From positions 126,501 through 190,500 of the forward strand of contig JANQAI010000001.1 in NCBI GenBank assembly GCA_024707145.1: a stretch of DNA of 64,000 nt. The letters run 5' to 3'. Position numbers and translations under genes: made by a program. The first letter of the stretch is position 1; each line of letters starts with the position of its first letter. A model generated the notes under the pieces. The model made no database searches. It was given only the letters and a program-made list of their open reading frames with translations, and was not told the origin of the DNA. The DNA comes from Magnetospirillum sp. GTDB taxonomy: Bacteria > Pseudomonadota > Alphaproteobacteria > Rhodospirillales > Magnetospirillaceae. Positions 18,360-26,918 of the stretch are shown here, piece after piece.

Positions 18360-18376
18360 AAACGATATTATTGACT
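18357..18376 (+). promoter_or_regulatory. Palindromic operator copy 5 abutting a TTGACT box
   Basis: TAAAA-ACGA-TATTA (18357-18370) is directly followed by TTGACT (18371-18376). The -10 position 17 nt further (CAAGGT) is poor. It lies about 100 bp before the LIV-type transporter operon. Confidence 0.5.
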
Positions 18377-18473
18377 CTCATCGACATTTGTCCCAAGGTT
18401 CCGAAAAACCGGGCGGATACCGCCCGGAAAAGAGGCTCCGCACAAGACGGGGCTTGACCAGGGAGGACGTGTC

Positions 18474-19757
18474 ATGAAGAGCAAGGATTTCCAGATCAGT
18501 CGCCGTACCCTGTTGAAAGCGGGCGGCGGCTTGGCCGCCGCCGGTCTGGCGTCGGCGTTGCCGGCGCCTTACGTGCATGCCGCGCGCAGCTTCAAGATCG
18601 GGTTCGTCAGCCCGCGCACCGGCCCGCTGGCGGTGTTCGCCGACCCGGACGAGTTCACCCTGGCCCAGGTCAGGAAGGTGGTGGCGCAGGGCATCAAGGT
18701 GGACGGCAAGACCGTTCCGGTCGAGATCATCTACAAGGATTCCCAGTCCAACTCCAACCGCGCCGCCGAGGTGGCGTCCGAGCTGATCCTCAACGACGGC
18801 GTCGATATCCTGGTGGCCGCCAGCACCCCGGCCACCACCAATCCGGTGGCCGACCAGGCCGAACTCAACGGCGTGCCCTGCATCACCAACGACACGCCGT
18901 GGCAGCCCCATTTCTTCGGCCGCGGCGGCGACCCCAAGAAGGGCTTCAACTGGACCTATCACTTCTTCTGGGGTCTGGAAGACATCATCGGCTCGTTCAC
19001 CAGCCTGTGGAGCCAGATCGAGACCAACCGCACGGTGGGCTCGCTGTGGCCCAACGATCCCGACGGCAACGCCTGGGGCGACAAGACCATCGGCTTCCCG
19101 CCGGTGCTGGGGCAGAAAAGCTTCAAGCTGGTGGATATCGGCCGCTACCAGACTCCGGCCGACGATTTCTCGTCCTACATCATCGATTTCAAGGCCAAGG
19201 GGGTGGACATCGTCACCGGTGTGGTGCCGCCGCCCGATTTCGCCAATTTCTGGTCCCAGGCCGGCCAGCAGGGCTTCAAGCCCAAGATCGTCACCTGCGC
19301 CAAGGCGTGCGAGTTCCCCGCCGCCATCCAGTCCTTCGGCGACCGCGCCGAGGGCCTGTCGGTTGAGGTGTGGTGGTCGCCCGCCCATCCCTTCAAATCG
19401 GGGATGACGGGGCAGAGCTCGGCCGAACTGGCCAAGGCCTATACCGAGGCTACCGGCAAGCCGTGGACCATGCCGCTGGCGTTCAAGCACTCGCTGTTCG
19501 AGGTGGCGCTGGACGCGCTCAAGCGTTCGGGCGGTCCCGGCAATCCCGAGGCCCTGCGCAACGCCGTGCGCGACACCGACTACGCCTCGGTGGTCGGTCC
19601 GGTCAACTTCCGCAAGGGGCCGGTGCCCAACGTCTCCAAGACCCCGCTGGTGGCGGGCCAGTGGCAGCGCCGCGGCCGCGACCTCGAACTGGTCGTGGTC
19701 GAGAACAGCCAGGCCCCGATGGTGCCGGTGCAGGCCAAGCTCAAGCCTCTCGCCTGA
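18474..19757 (+). CDS. LIV-type ABC transporter periplasmic binding protein with Tat signal
   Basis: A 427-residue branched-chain-amino-acid-type binding protein. The N-terminus has a twin-arginine signal (ISRRTLLKAGGG, Ala-rich h-region, cleavage near VHAAR). The Peripla_BP_6 fold starts at KIGFVSPRTGPLAVFADPDEF and includes the ligand-site NPVADQAELNGVPCITNDTPWQ. Binding proteins of this subtype in aromatic degraders (for example those for phenylacetate, benzoate or vanillate) take up aromatic acids. It heads a transporter operon inside the phenol island, so an aromatic ligand is likely. The exact ligand cannot be read from sequence. Confidence 0.85.
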   Translation: MKSKDFQISRRTLLKAGGGLAAAGLASALPAPYVHAARSFKIGFVSPRTGPLAVFADPDEFTLAQVRKVVAQGIKVDGKTVPVEIIYKDSQSNSNRAAEVASELILNDGVDILVAASTPATTNPVADQAELNGVPCITNDTPWQPHFFGRGGDPKKGFNWTYHFFWGLEDIIGSFTSLWSQIETNRTVGSLWPNDPDGNAWGDKTIGFPPVLGQKSFKLVDIGRYQTPADDFSSYIIDFKAKGVDIVTGVVPPPDFANFWSQAGQQGFKPKIVTCAKACEFPAAIQSFGDRAEGLSVEVWWSPAHPFKSGMTGQSSAELAKAYTEATGKPWTMPLAFKHSLFEVALDALKRSGGPGNPEALRNAVRDTDYASVVGPVNFRKGPVPNVSKTPLVAGQWQRRGRDLELVVVENSQAPMVPVQAKLKPLA

Positions 19758-19842
19758 TTGGGTGCGGGCGGGCGACCCTTTGCGGCCGCCCGCCCCGTTC
19801 CCCGCCGTCCCCATTCCTGACCGTCATCGAGCGGAGGCCCCC

Positions 19843-20568
19843 ATGTCGGCGCTGCTGGCAGTGGAAAACGTGTGCAAATCCTATGGCCGTCTGGCGGTGA
19901 CCCAGAACGTGTCGTTCACCTTGGCCGGTGGCCGGGCACTGGGCGTCATTGGTCCCAACGGCGCCGGCAAGACCACCCTGTTCAACCTCATCAGCGGCGA
20001 CGTGCGCCCCGATTCCGGGCGCATCCTGTTCAAGGGCGAACGCATCGACACCAAGGCGCCGTCCGAGCGCTGCCGTGCCGGCATCGGCCGCTCGTACCAG
20101 ATTCCCCATCCCTTCGCCGGCATGACCGTGCTGGAGAACCTGCTGGTCGGCAGCACCTTCGGCGCCGGCATGAGCGAGCGGGAAGCCATCGACTACTGCG
20201 TCTCCATCCTCGACGACACCGGCCTGCTGCCCAAGCTCAACCGCATGGCCGGTTCGTTGACCCTGCTGGACCGCAAGCGGCTGGAGCTGGCCCGCGCGCT
20301 GGCCACCCGGCCGACCCTGCTGCTGCTTGACGAGATCGCCGGCGGCCTGACCGACCAGGAAGTGCACGAGCTGGTGGGTACCATCAACGAGATCCGCGAC
20401 CGCGGCATCTCCATCATCTGGATCGAGCACATCGTCCACGCCCTGATGGCGGTGGTCGACCAGCTCATCGTCATCAATTTCGGCCAGGTGCTGCAGGAGG
20501 GCGACCCGCCCGAGGTGATGGCCAGCGCCGCGGTGCAGGAAATCTACATGGGGATCGACGTCCAATGA
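19843..20568 (+). CDS. livG: LIV-type ABC transporter ATP-binding protein LivG
   Basis: A 241-residue ATPase. Walker A is GPNGAGKTTL, the Walker B region is TLLLLDEIAGGLT and the H-loop follows at IIWIEHIVHAL. The ABC signature segment is unusual, reading SLTLLDRKRLELARAL in place of a standard LSxGQ. It carries the LivG-type insert GIGRSYQIPHPFAGMTVLENLLVG. Start ATG 19843 (MSALLAVEN) has GGAG upstream. Its stop overlaps livF start by 4 nt (ATGA). Confidence 0.85.
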   Translation: MSALLAVENVCKSYGRLAVTQNVSFTLAGGRALGVIGPNGAGKTTLFNLISGDVRPDSGRILFKGERIDTKAPSERCRAGIGRSYQIPHPFAGMTVLENLLVGSTFGAGMSEREAIDYCVSILDDTGLLPKLNRMAGSLTLLDRKRLELARALATRPTLLLLDEIAGGLTDQEVHELVGTINEIRDRGISIIWIEHIVHALMAVVDQLIVINFGQVLQEGDPPEVMASAAVQEIYMGIDVQ

Positions 20569-21267
20569 CCCTGCTCAGCACCCGTCAGGTCGTCGCCCAT
20601 TACGGGGATTTCCAGGCCCTGTTCGGCGTCGACATGGAGATCGAGGAGGGTGAGGTCATCGCCATCATCGGTTCCAATGGCGCCGGCAAGTCCACCTTCC
20701 TGCGCACGCTCTCCGGCCTCGCCGCGCCCAGGACGCTCGGGAACTATCCAATTCGACGGCGCCGAGATCGCCGGCATGCCCGCCCACAAGGTGGTGAAGC
20801 TGGGCCTGGCGCTGGTTCCCGAGGGGCGGCGGCTGTTCCCCAGCCTGTCGGTGGAGGAGAACCTGCTGATCGGCGGCTATGCCAAGCGTCCCGGCCCGTG
20901 GACGCTGAAGCGGGTCTACGAGGTCTTTCCCGATCTGGCCGGGCGCCGCAACGCCCCCGCCACCACGCTTTCCGGCGGCCAGCAGCAGATGGTGGCCATC
21001 GGCCGGGCGCTGATGGCCAATCCCCGCCTGCTGCTGTGCGACGAGATCTCGCTGGGCCTCGCCCCCATCGTGGTGCGCGACATCTATGCCCGCCTGCCGC
21101 GGATCATCGCCGAGGGCACCTCGGTGGTGGTGGTCGAGCAGGATATCGGCCAAGCCATGAAGATGGCCGACCGCTTCTATTGCTTCCAGGAGGGACGGGT
21201 GTCGCTGGGCGGCCGGCCCGGCGACGTGAGCCGCGATCAGGTCTCCGCCGCCTATTTCGGAGTGTGA
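20565..21267 (+). CDS. livF: LIV-type ABC transporter ATP-binding protein LivF, with a single-base insertion
   Basis: About 233 residues after correcting one frame. The first frame carries Walker A GSNGAGKSTFL and stops making sense at SGLAAPRTLGN; the second continues GTIQFDGAEIAGMPAHKVV with the signature LSGGQQQMVAIGRAL and Walker B LLLCDEISLGLAP. One extra base between about 20733 and 20743 (for example GGGAAC for GGGAC) accounts for the shift. Protein ends in SAAYFGV at 21267. It pairs with LivG as the ATPase dimer. Confidence 0.83.
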
Positions 21268-21271
21268 AACC

Positions 21272-22145
21272 ATGATCGAATGGACCAACACCATCCTGCA
21301 GGGATTGCTGCTCGGCGGCCTCTACGCCCTGTTCGCCACCGGGCTGTCGCTGTCCTTTGGCATCATGCGGCTGGTCAATATCGCCCATGGCGACATGATC
21401 GTGCTGGCCGCCTATCTGGGCTTCGTCGTGGTTTCGCAGCTGGGCCTCAACCCCTTCCTGGCGCTGCTGGTCGTGGTGCCGCTGATGGCGGTGTGGGGCT
21501 ACCTGCTGCAACGTCTGGTGCTCGGCCGCTCGCTCGGCGGCAGTATCCTCACGCCGCTGATGGTCACCTACGGCCTGTCCATCATCACCCAGAACGTGCT
21601 GGTGGGCGTGTTCTCGGCCGACAGCCGCGCCATCCAGGCCGGCGGCATCGAGACGGCGGCGGTGCACCTGGGCGGTGGCATCACCCTGGGCCTCTATCCG
21701 CTGATCGTCATGGCGACGGCGGTGGCGGTGATCGTCGGGCTGCAGTTGCTGCTCGGCCGGACCGAGCCTGGGCCGCGCCTTCCGCGCCACCTCGGACGAC
21801 CAGGCGACGGCGCAGCTGATGGGCATCGACAACAAGGTGCTGTACGGCCTCGCCATGGCCATCGCCATGGCCATCGTCGCCATCGCCGGCCTCTATCTCG
21901 GCATGCGCACCAATTTCGATCCGGCGGCCGGGCCGTCGCGCCTGCTCTACGCCTTCGAGGCGGTGGTGATCGGCGGCCTGGGTTCGCTGTGGGGGACGCT
22001 GGCGGGGGGCATGCTGCTGGGCGTGTCGCAGGCCATTGGCTTCCGCCTCGATCCCGGCTGGGGAACCCTGTCCAGCCACCTCGCCTTCCTCGCCGTGCTG
22101 GTGCTGAAGCCCAACGGCCTGTTCCCCCGTACCCGCGACCGCTAA
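21272..22145 (+). CDS. livH: LIV-type ABC transporter permease LivH, with a single-base insertion
   Basis: About 290 residues. The first frame has the LivH N-terminus (GLLLGGLYALFATGLSLSFGIMRLVNIAHGDMIVLAAYLG). It shifts at 21767-21768, where GAGCCTGGG should be GAGCTGGG to read TELGRAFRATSDDQATAQLMGID. The second frame continues with the conserved EAVVIGGLGSLWGTLAGGMLLG and ends LKPNGLFPRTRDR. Multiple membrane helices are evident. The gene is intact apart from this one base. Confidence 0.83.
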
Positions 22146-22159
22146 CGGCAGGAGCCATC

Positions 22160-23218
22160 ATGTCCTTGGAAAACGTCATGCCGGCCGTCGCGGTCGCCCC
22201 TGCCGACAAGCCGGCCTACCGGGTCGAGCGGGCCACCACGTCCGCCCGCGTCGGCGCCGTCGTGCTGGCCGTGGTCCTGGCGGCCATGGTCAGCATGCCC
22301 TGGTGGGCCTCGCGCGCCGACATGCGCACCGCCGGCGAGATCCTGTACGTGCTCGCCTTGGCCCAGACCTGGAACCTGCTGGCCGGCTACGGCGGCCTGA
22401 TCTCCATGGGCCAGCAGGCCTTCGTCGGATTGGGGGCCTATGCCCTGGTGGTGTTCAGCATGAAACTGGGCATCAATCCGTTCCTCGCCGTGCCGCTGGC
22501 CGGGCTGGTCACCGCGGTGATCTCGGTTCCCACCGCCGCCGTGGTCTTCCGCCTGCGCGGCGCCTATTTCGCCGTCGGCACCTGGGTGGTGTCCGAGGTC
22601 TTCCGCCTGCTGGTCACCAACAGCATGTGGCTGGCCGGCGGCAACGGCCTGTCCATCACCGCGGCCCTGATCGACATTCCGCAATGGTGGCGGGAGTCGA
22701 TGATCCTGTGGTTCTCGGTGGCGCTGGGCGGCGGGGCGACGCTGGCGCTGTACCTGATCCTGCGCTCGCGCCACGGGTTGGCGCTCAAGGCCATCCGCGA
22801 TTCCGAGGCGGCGGCGGAAAGCGTCGGCGTCAAGGTGGCGACGGTGAAATGGGCGGTGTTCGTCGCCGCCGCCTTCGGCTGCGGCGCCATCGGCGCGCTG
22901 GCTTTCATCACCAAGCTGCGCGTGGCGCCGGGGGCGGCGTTCTCGCTCGACTGGATGACCACCATGGTCTTCCTGGTGGTCATCGGCGGCATCGGCACCA
23001 TCGAGGGGCCGATCATCGGCGCCGTGGTGTTCTTCGGGCTGCGCGCCCTGCTGGCCGATTACGGCGCCACCTACCTGATCGTGCTGGGTGCGCTGGCGGC
23101 GCTGGTCATGCTGAAGATGCCCGAGGGGCTCTACGGCTATGCCGCGCGGCGTTTCCGCCTGGATTTCTTCCCCGTTCAGCGCCGTCTGCGCCTGCTCGAC
23201 AAAGGAAAGCTGCCATGA
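22160..23218 (+). CDS. livM: LIV-type ABC transporter permease LivM
   Basis: About 352 residues with eight to nine helices. LivM hallmarks are WNLLAGYGGLISMGQQAFVGLGAYA, RLRGAYFAVGTWVVSEVFRL, LALKAIRDSEAAAESVGV and VVIGGIGTIEGPIIGAVVFF. It forms the membrane channel with LivH. ATG 22160 follows GGCAGGAG. Its stop overlaps the next gene's start (ATGA), coupling it to the hemerythrin-domain protein. Confidence 0.92.
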   Translation: MSLENVMPAVAVAPADKPAYRVERATTSARVGAVVLAVVLAAMVSMPWWASRADMRTAGEILYVLALAQTWNLLAGYGGLISMGQQAFVGLGAYALVVFSMKLGINPFLAVPLAGLVTAVISVPTAAVVFRLRGAYFAVGTWVVSEVFRLLVTNSMWLAGGNGLSITAALIDIPQWWRESMILWFSVALGGGATLALYLILRSRHGLALKAIRDSEAAAESVGVKVATVKWAVFVAAAFGCGAIGALAFITKLRVAPGAAFSLDWMTTMVFLVVIGGIGTIEGPIIGAVVFFGLRALLADYGATYLIVLGALAALVMLKMPEGLYGYAARRFRLDFFPVQRRLRLLDKGKLP

Positions 23219-23772
23219 GGTCGACCTTACGCATTCTCAAGGGCGAGCATCTCGCGCTGAGGGGCATCGCCCGGGTTCTGAAGATGGAAGCGCTGGTGCT
23301 CGAACGCGGCGGCCGGGTCGATCTGGACGTGCTGAAGGACATCGTCGCCTATGTCCGCGAGTTCCCCATGCGCTTCCACCATCCCAAGGAGGAGCGGACC
23401 CTGTTCGCCGCCCTCAGCGGCCGTTCGCCCGAGGCCGACGCGCTGATCGTCCGCCTGACCAGCGAGCACGCCGACGAGGGCCGCCTGGTCCAGTGCCTGG
23501 CCGACGCCGTGGCCGCCTATGCCCGGGACGGCGGGGGAAACCTGGCCGGGGTGGCCAAGGACTACGCCCGCTATCTGGAGGAGCACATCCACCTGGAGGA
23601 CCACCAGCTGTTCGCCCAGGCCGAACACCTGCTGTCGCCGGCCGCCTGGGATGCGCTGGACGCCACGCTGGAGCAGGCCCAGCAGCCCGGCCAGGACAAG
23701 GCCGAACTTGACCGCTTCACCCGGTTGCACCTGCGCATCATGGATGCGGCGCTGCCGCCGTTCGGCGGCTGA
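23215..23772 (+). CDS. Hemerythrin-like domain protein
   Basis: A 185-residue cytoplasmic four-helix hemerythrin-type protein (HHE family). Candidate diiron ligands are spread as expected: EHLALRGI near residue 11, FHHPKEERTLF near 58, LTSEHADEGRL near 85 and EEHIHLEDHQLFAQAE near 125. Such domains bind O2 or sense oxygen or metal. Translation is coupled to livM by ATGA overlap, which is unusual for a transporter operon. A link between O2-dependent ring hydroxylation and uptake or chemotaxis is conceivable, but that is inference. Confidence 0.85.
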   Translation: MRSTLRILKGEHLALRGIARVLKMEALVLERGGRVDLDVLKDIVAYVREFPMRFHHPKEERTLFAALSGRSPEADALIVRLTSEHADEGRLVQCLADAVAAYARDGGGNLAGVAKDYARYLEEHIHLEDHQLFAQAEHLLSPAAWDALDATLEQAQQPGQDKAELDRFTRLHLRIMDAALPPFGG

Positions 23773-23784
23773 GAAGGGGCGGCC

Positions 23785-25799
23785 ATGGGTTGGCGCGCCG
23801 GCCTGAGCATCAAGGCCCGCATCTGGATCGGCTTCGGCGCGGTGTCGTCGCTGCTGGTGCTGGTGGCGGTCATCGGCCTGCACGCCCTGGGGCGGGTGGC
23901 CGACAACACGGAACGGCTGGGCGGCGTGTCCGCGGCCACCACCCGGGTGCTGGCGGTGGACGGCAAGGTGGCGGACATGCACCGCCACGTCATGGCCTTT
24001 GCCGGCGGGCCCGGCGACCTGACCGCCATCGCCCGGGTGCGGGACCTGCAGGCCGAGCTGCTGAACGATTTCGACGGGGCCTTGGCCGAGGCTGGGGACG
24101 GCGACATCCGGACCGCCTTGACCGAGGTGCGCGATCAGGTCGAGCGCTACGGCGCCAATTTCCAGCGGGTGGCGGAGCTGCGCACCCGGCGCGAGCGGCT
24201 GGTGGGTGAGACCCTGCTGCCGCTCGGCAACACCCTGCGGGTCCAGGTTTCCGGGGTGCTGAACGGCAGCCTGGCCAATGGCGACTGGCAGAGTGCGGCG
24301 TTGGCGGGCAAGGCGCAGGAAGGGCTGATGCAGGCGCTGCTGGCGGTACAGCGTTTCCTGGCGGCTCCCGGCGTGGCGCTGGCCGACGAAGCGCGGGCGC
24401 AGCTGGGGCGCACCGGCGAGGCTCTGGCGCTGCTGTCCGAACGGGTGGAGGAGCCCCGCCAGCGTCGCGCCCTGGACGTGGTCCAGCCCCGGCTGCCCCA
24501 ATTCGGCGCGGTGCTGGACGAGGTGGCCCGCGACAGCTACGAGATCGAGCGCATCCTGACCAAGGACAACGTCGCCATCCTGGCGCGCATCGCCGAATCG
24601 GCGGCGGCGGTCAAGCAGGCTCAACTCGACCGGCTGGCACGGCTGACGCGGAATCGGGCGATGCCGCCTCGGCGCAGCAGCGCCATGCCTTGCTGATCGC
24701 CCTGCTGGCCCTGGTGGTGGCCGGCCTGCTGGCTTGGCGTATCGCGCGTTCGATCATCGGCCCCATTCGCGCCCTGACCTCGGCCATGCGGGACCTGGGG
24801 GCCGGCCGGCTGGAAACGGCGGTGCCGGCCCTGGGGCGCCGAGACGAGATCGGCACCATGGCCGAGACCCTCGGCGTGTTCAAGGATGGGCTGCGCGAGG
24901 CCGGCCGGCTCGCCGCCGAACGGGATGCGGAGCAGGGCGAGCGCGACCGCCGGGCGCGCGAGCTGGAGGCCTGCTGCCAACATTTCGATGGCGCGGTGGC
25001 CGGTTTGTTGGACTCGGTGGTACGCGCCGCCGACCACATGCACGACACCGCCCGCACCATGTGCGCCAGCGTGGCGGCCACCGCCGAGCGGGCCGCCGAG
25101 GTGAGCGAGGCGACGGGGCATTCGGCCGAGAACGTGCGGATCGTGGCCGCCGCTGGCGAGGACTTGTCCGCCTCGGTGCAATCCATCCGCCAGCAGGTGC
25201 ATCATTCCAACCGGCTGGCCCAGGCCGCCCGCGAGGAGGCCGCGCACACCGACGAAATGGTGCGGGCTCTGGCCGATTCGTCGTCGCGCATCGGCGAGGT
25301 GGTGCATCTGATCAGTTCCATCGCCCAGCAGACCAACCTGCTGGCCCTGAACGCCACCATCGAGGCGGCGCGGGCGGGCGAGGCCGGCAAGGGCTTCGCC
25401 GTGGTGGCCCACGAGGTGAAGAACCTGGCCACCCAGACCGCCAGGGCCACCGAGGACATCGGCGCCCAGGTCTCCGCGGTCCAGGGCGCCACCCATGAGG
25501 CCGTGCGCTCCATCGCCGGCATCGTCGCCCGCATCGGCGAGATCGACGACGTTTCCACCGCCGTGGCGGCGGCGGTGGAAGGCCAGTCGGTCAGCACCGC
25601 CGACATCGCCAAGAGCGCCCGTCATGCCGCCGCGGGCTCGCAGCAGGCGTCGCAAGTGATCGGGTGCGTGACCAGCGCCGCCCAGGATACCGGCACGGCC
25701 GCCGAGGAAGTGCTCGGTTCGGCCCGTACCCTGGCCGGGCAGGCGGCGGCGCTGACCGCCGAAATCCGGCGTTTCCTCGATCAGGTTCGGCAGGCATAA
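23785..25799 (+). CDS. Methyl-accepting chemotaxis protein, with a single-base deletion
   Basis: About 671 residues across two frames. First frame: TM1 ([20 protein letters not shown]) and a helical periplasmic sensor to about residue 285. The frame breaks between 24631 and 24650, and the second frame continues with [27 protein letters not shown] (TM2), HAMP and a signalling domain with the hairpin [23 protein letters not shown]. The periplasmic part looks like a helical-bundle sensor without Cache motifs. It follows the aromatic transporter operon by 12 nt, suggesting taxis toward the same compounds. The alternative of two separate genes is unlikely, because the second lacks a sensor. Confidence 0.85.
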
Positions 25800-25817
25800 A
25801 ATATCGATAAAAATATA

Positions 25818-25831
25818 GACAGACGATATTT
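25818..25831 (+). promoter_or_regulatory. Palindromic operator copy 6 (diverged)
   Basis: GACAG-ACGA-TATTT keeps the core and right half only; an overlapping ACAGA-N9-TCTGT inverted repeat and a nearby ATATCGAT are also present. It lies 60 bp before the GlcG/HbpS-family gene in an AT-rich patch. Confidence 0.35.
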
Positions 25832-25890
25832 ATCTGTGGTTTCCTGCCCTTCGACGGTTTGTCGAGTCACCAAGCCCATGGAGCAACGCA

Positions 25891-26322
25891 GTGGCGGACG
25901 TGAAACTGACCATCGGGACCCGGTCCATCTCCAGCGCCGCCGCCTTCGTCGCGGTGGGGGCGGCCGTGGACAAAGGCCTTGAGATCGGCTGCCGCCTCAA
26001 CGCGGCGGTGGTGGATGCGGGCGGCAACCTGCTGGCCTTCCGCCGCGCCGACGGCGCCTTCCTGCATTCCATCGCCATCGCCCAGGACAAGGCGTACACG
26101 GCGGCGGGCTTCGGCATGGCCACCACCGCCCTGTACGAGGCGGTGAAGGAGCCGGCGGCGTTGCGGGACGGCATCATGCTGCGCGAGCGCATCGTCCTGT
26201 TCGGTGGCGGCTATCCCATCGTGGTGGATGGCGAGGTGGTGGGCGGCATCGGCTGTTCCGGCGGTTCCGAAGAGCAGGACAGCATCTGCGCCCAGGCCGG
26301 TCTGGCCGCCATCGGCTTGTGA
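25891..26322 (+). CDS. GlcG/HbpS-family protein (DUF336)
   Basis: A 143-residue protein with the family pattern: AAVVDAGGNLLAFRRADGAFLHSI, then AQDKAYTAAGFGM and the glycine-rich GGGYPIVVDGEVVGGIGCSGGSEEQD. The GTG start at 25891 has GGAG 8 nt upstream. Members bind heme or small molecules and are frequently encoded in meta-cleavage and glycolate gene clusters without a settled role. It has its own upstream palindrome and probably its own promoter, 91 bp after the chemoreceptor. Confidence 0.85.
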   Translation: MADVKLTIGTRSISSAAAFVAVGAAVDKGLEIGCRLNAAVVDAGGNLLAFRRADGAFLHSIAIAQDKAYTAAGFGMATTALYEAVKEPAALRDGIMLRERIVLFGGGYPIVVDGEVVGGIGCSGGSEEQDSICAQAGLAAIGL

Positions 26323-26464
26323 TCTTCAGTCGCGATGCGGGTTTCCGCATCGCCGCACCTCTCCCGCATGCGGCTTTCCCCCTCCCTCGGGGCGGCCGCA
26401 TGCCCCTTCGGGGGCGGGCTGCAGCCGAACTCCGGCCCGCCCCTCATTTTTCCGGAATTTCGAG

Positions 26465-26908
26465 ATGTCGTCCGACCTTCACCTTCGCTATCTCAGCGAC
26501 CTCGTCGCGCGGGGCGTGCAACTGGCGCAGCGGGCCGAAGGCCTGGGCGGCGAGATGGGCCGCATCCCTGTCGCGGCCACTCCCATGGATGCGTCGCGTC
26601 ACGCCGACGAGGCCCTGCACCTGGCGGTGTCGGGCCAGATCATCATGCGCGTCCTGTCGTGGCTGATCTGCGCGGTGGGCGAAGCCCGGGGCGAGGCCAC
26701 CCCGGCGGATATGGAGGATCTGCTGGCGCCCGACTGGCGTAACGGCGGCGACGATGGCATCGGGACGCCGTTTCTCGCGCTTCGGCACGATGCCGACACC
26801 CTTTACCGGGAGGTCCTGTCCTTTTCACGAGTGATACGTTGGGAAAAGGGGCGAATTCCTGCTGCCATTCCCGCTTTCACGGGGGTGACGGGGCAATGGA
26901 TGGGCTGA
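26465..26908 (+). CDS. Hypothetical protein, possibly RcdA/DUF1465-like
   Basis: About 147 residues from ATG 26465 (MSSDLHLRYLSDLVARGVQ). The central IIMRVLSWLICAVGEARGEATPADMEDLLAP recalls the DUF1465/RcdA helix (MQLASWLLxxRA-x-GE) found only in alphaproteobacteria, but the match is short. RcdA helps degrade CtrA through ClpXP. The last 15 or so residues (IPAAIPAFTGVTGQ) are encoded by a REP-like repeat, so the native C-terminus may have been extended by repeat insertion. It abuts nirN tail to tail with 10 nt between. Confidence 0.5.
   Translation: MSSDLHLRYLSDLVARGVQLAQRAEGLGGEMGRIPVAATPMDASRHADEALHLAVSGQIIMRVLSWLICAVGEARGEATPADMEDLLAPDWRNGGDDGIGTPFLALRHDADTLYREVLSFSRVIRWEKGRIPAAIPAFTGVTGQWMG
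26864..26890. repeat. REP-like half element within the 3' end of a coding sequence
   Basis: GCCATTCCCGC-TTTCA-CGGGGGTGACG is the well-known alphaproteobacterial repeat type ending in GTGACG, related to the elements at 16691 and 57232. It supplies the last codons of the hypothetical gene ending at 26908. Confidence 0.6.
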
Positions 26909-26918
26909 TCTCTCCCTG

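Noticed and set aside
23785..25799. Two separate genes, a sensor fragment and a soluble chemoreceptor
   Set aside because: The second frame begins in the middle of TM2, and the two parts join to a standard receptor with one base added.
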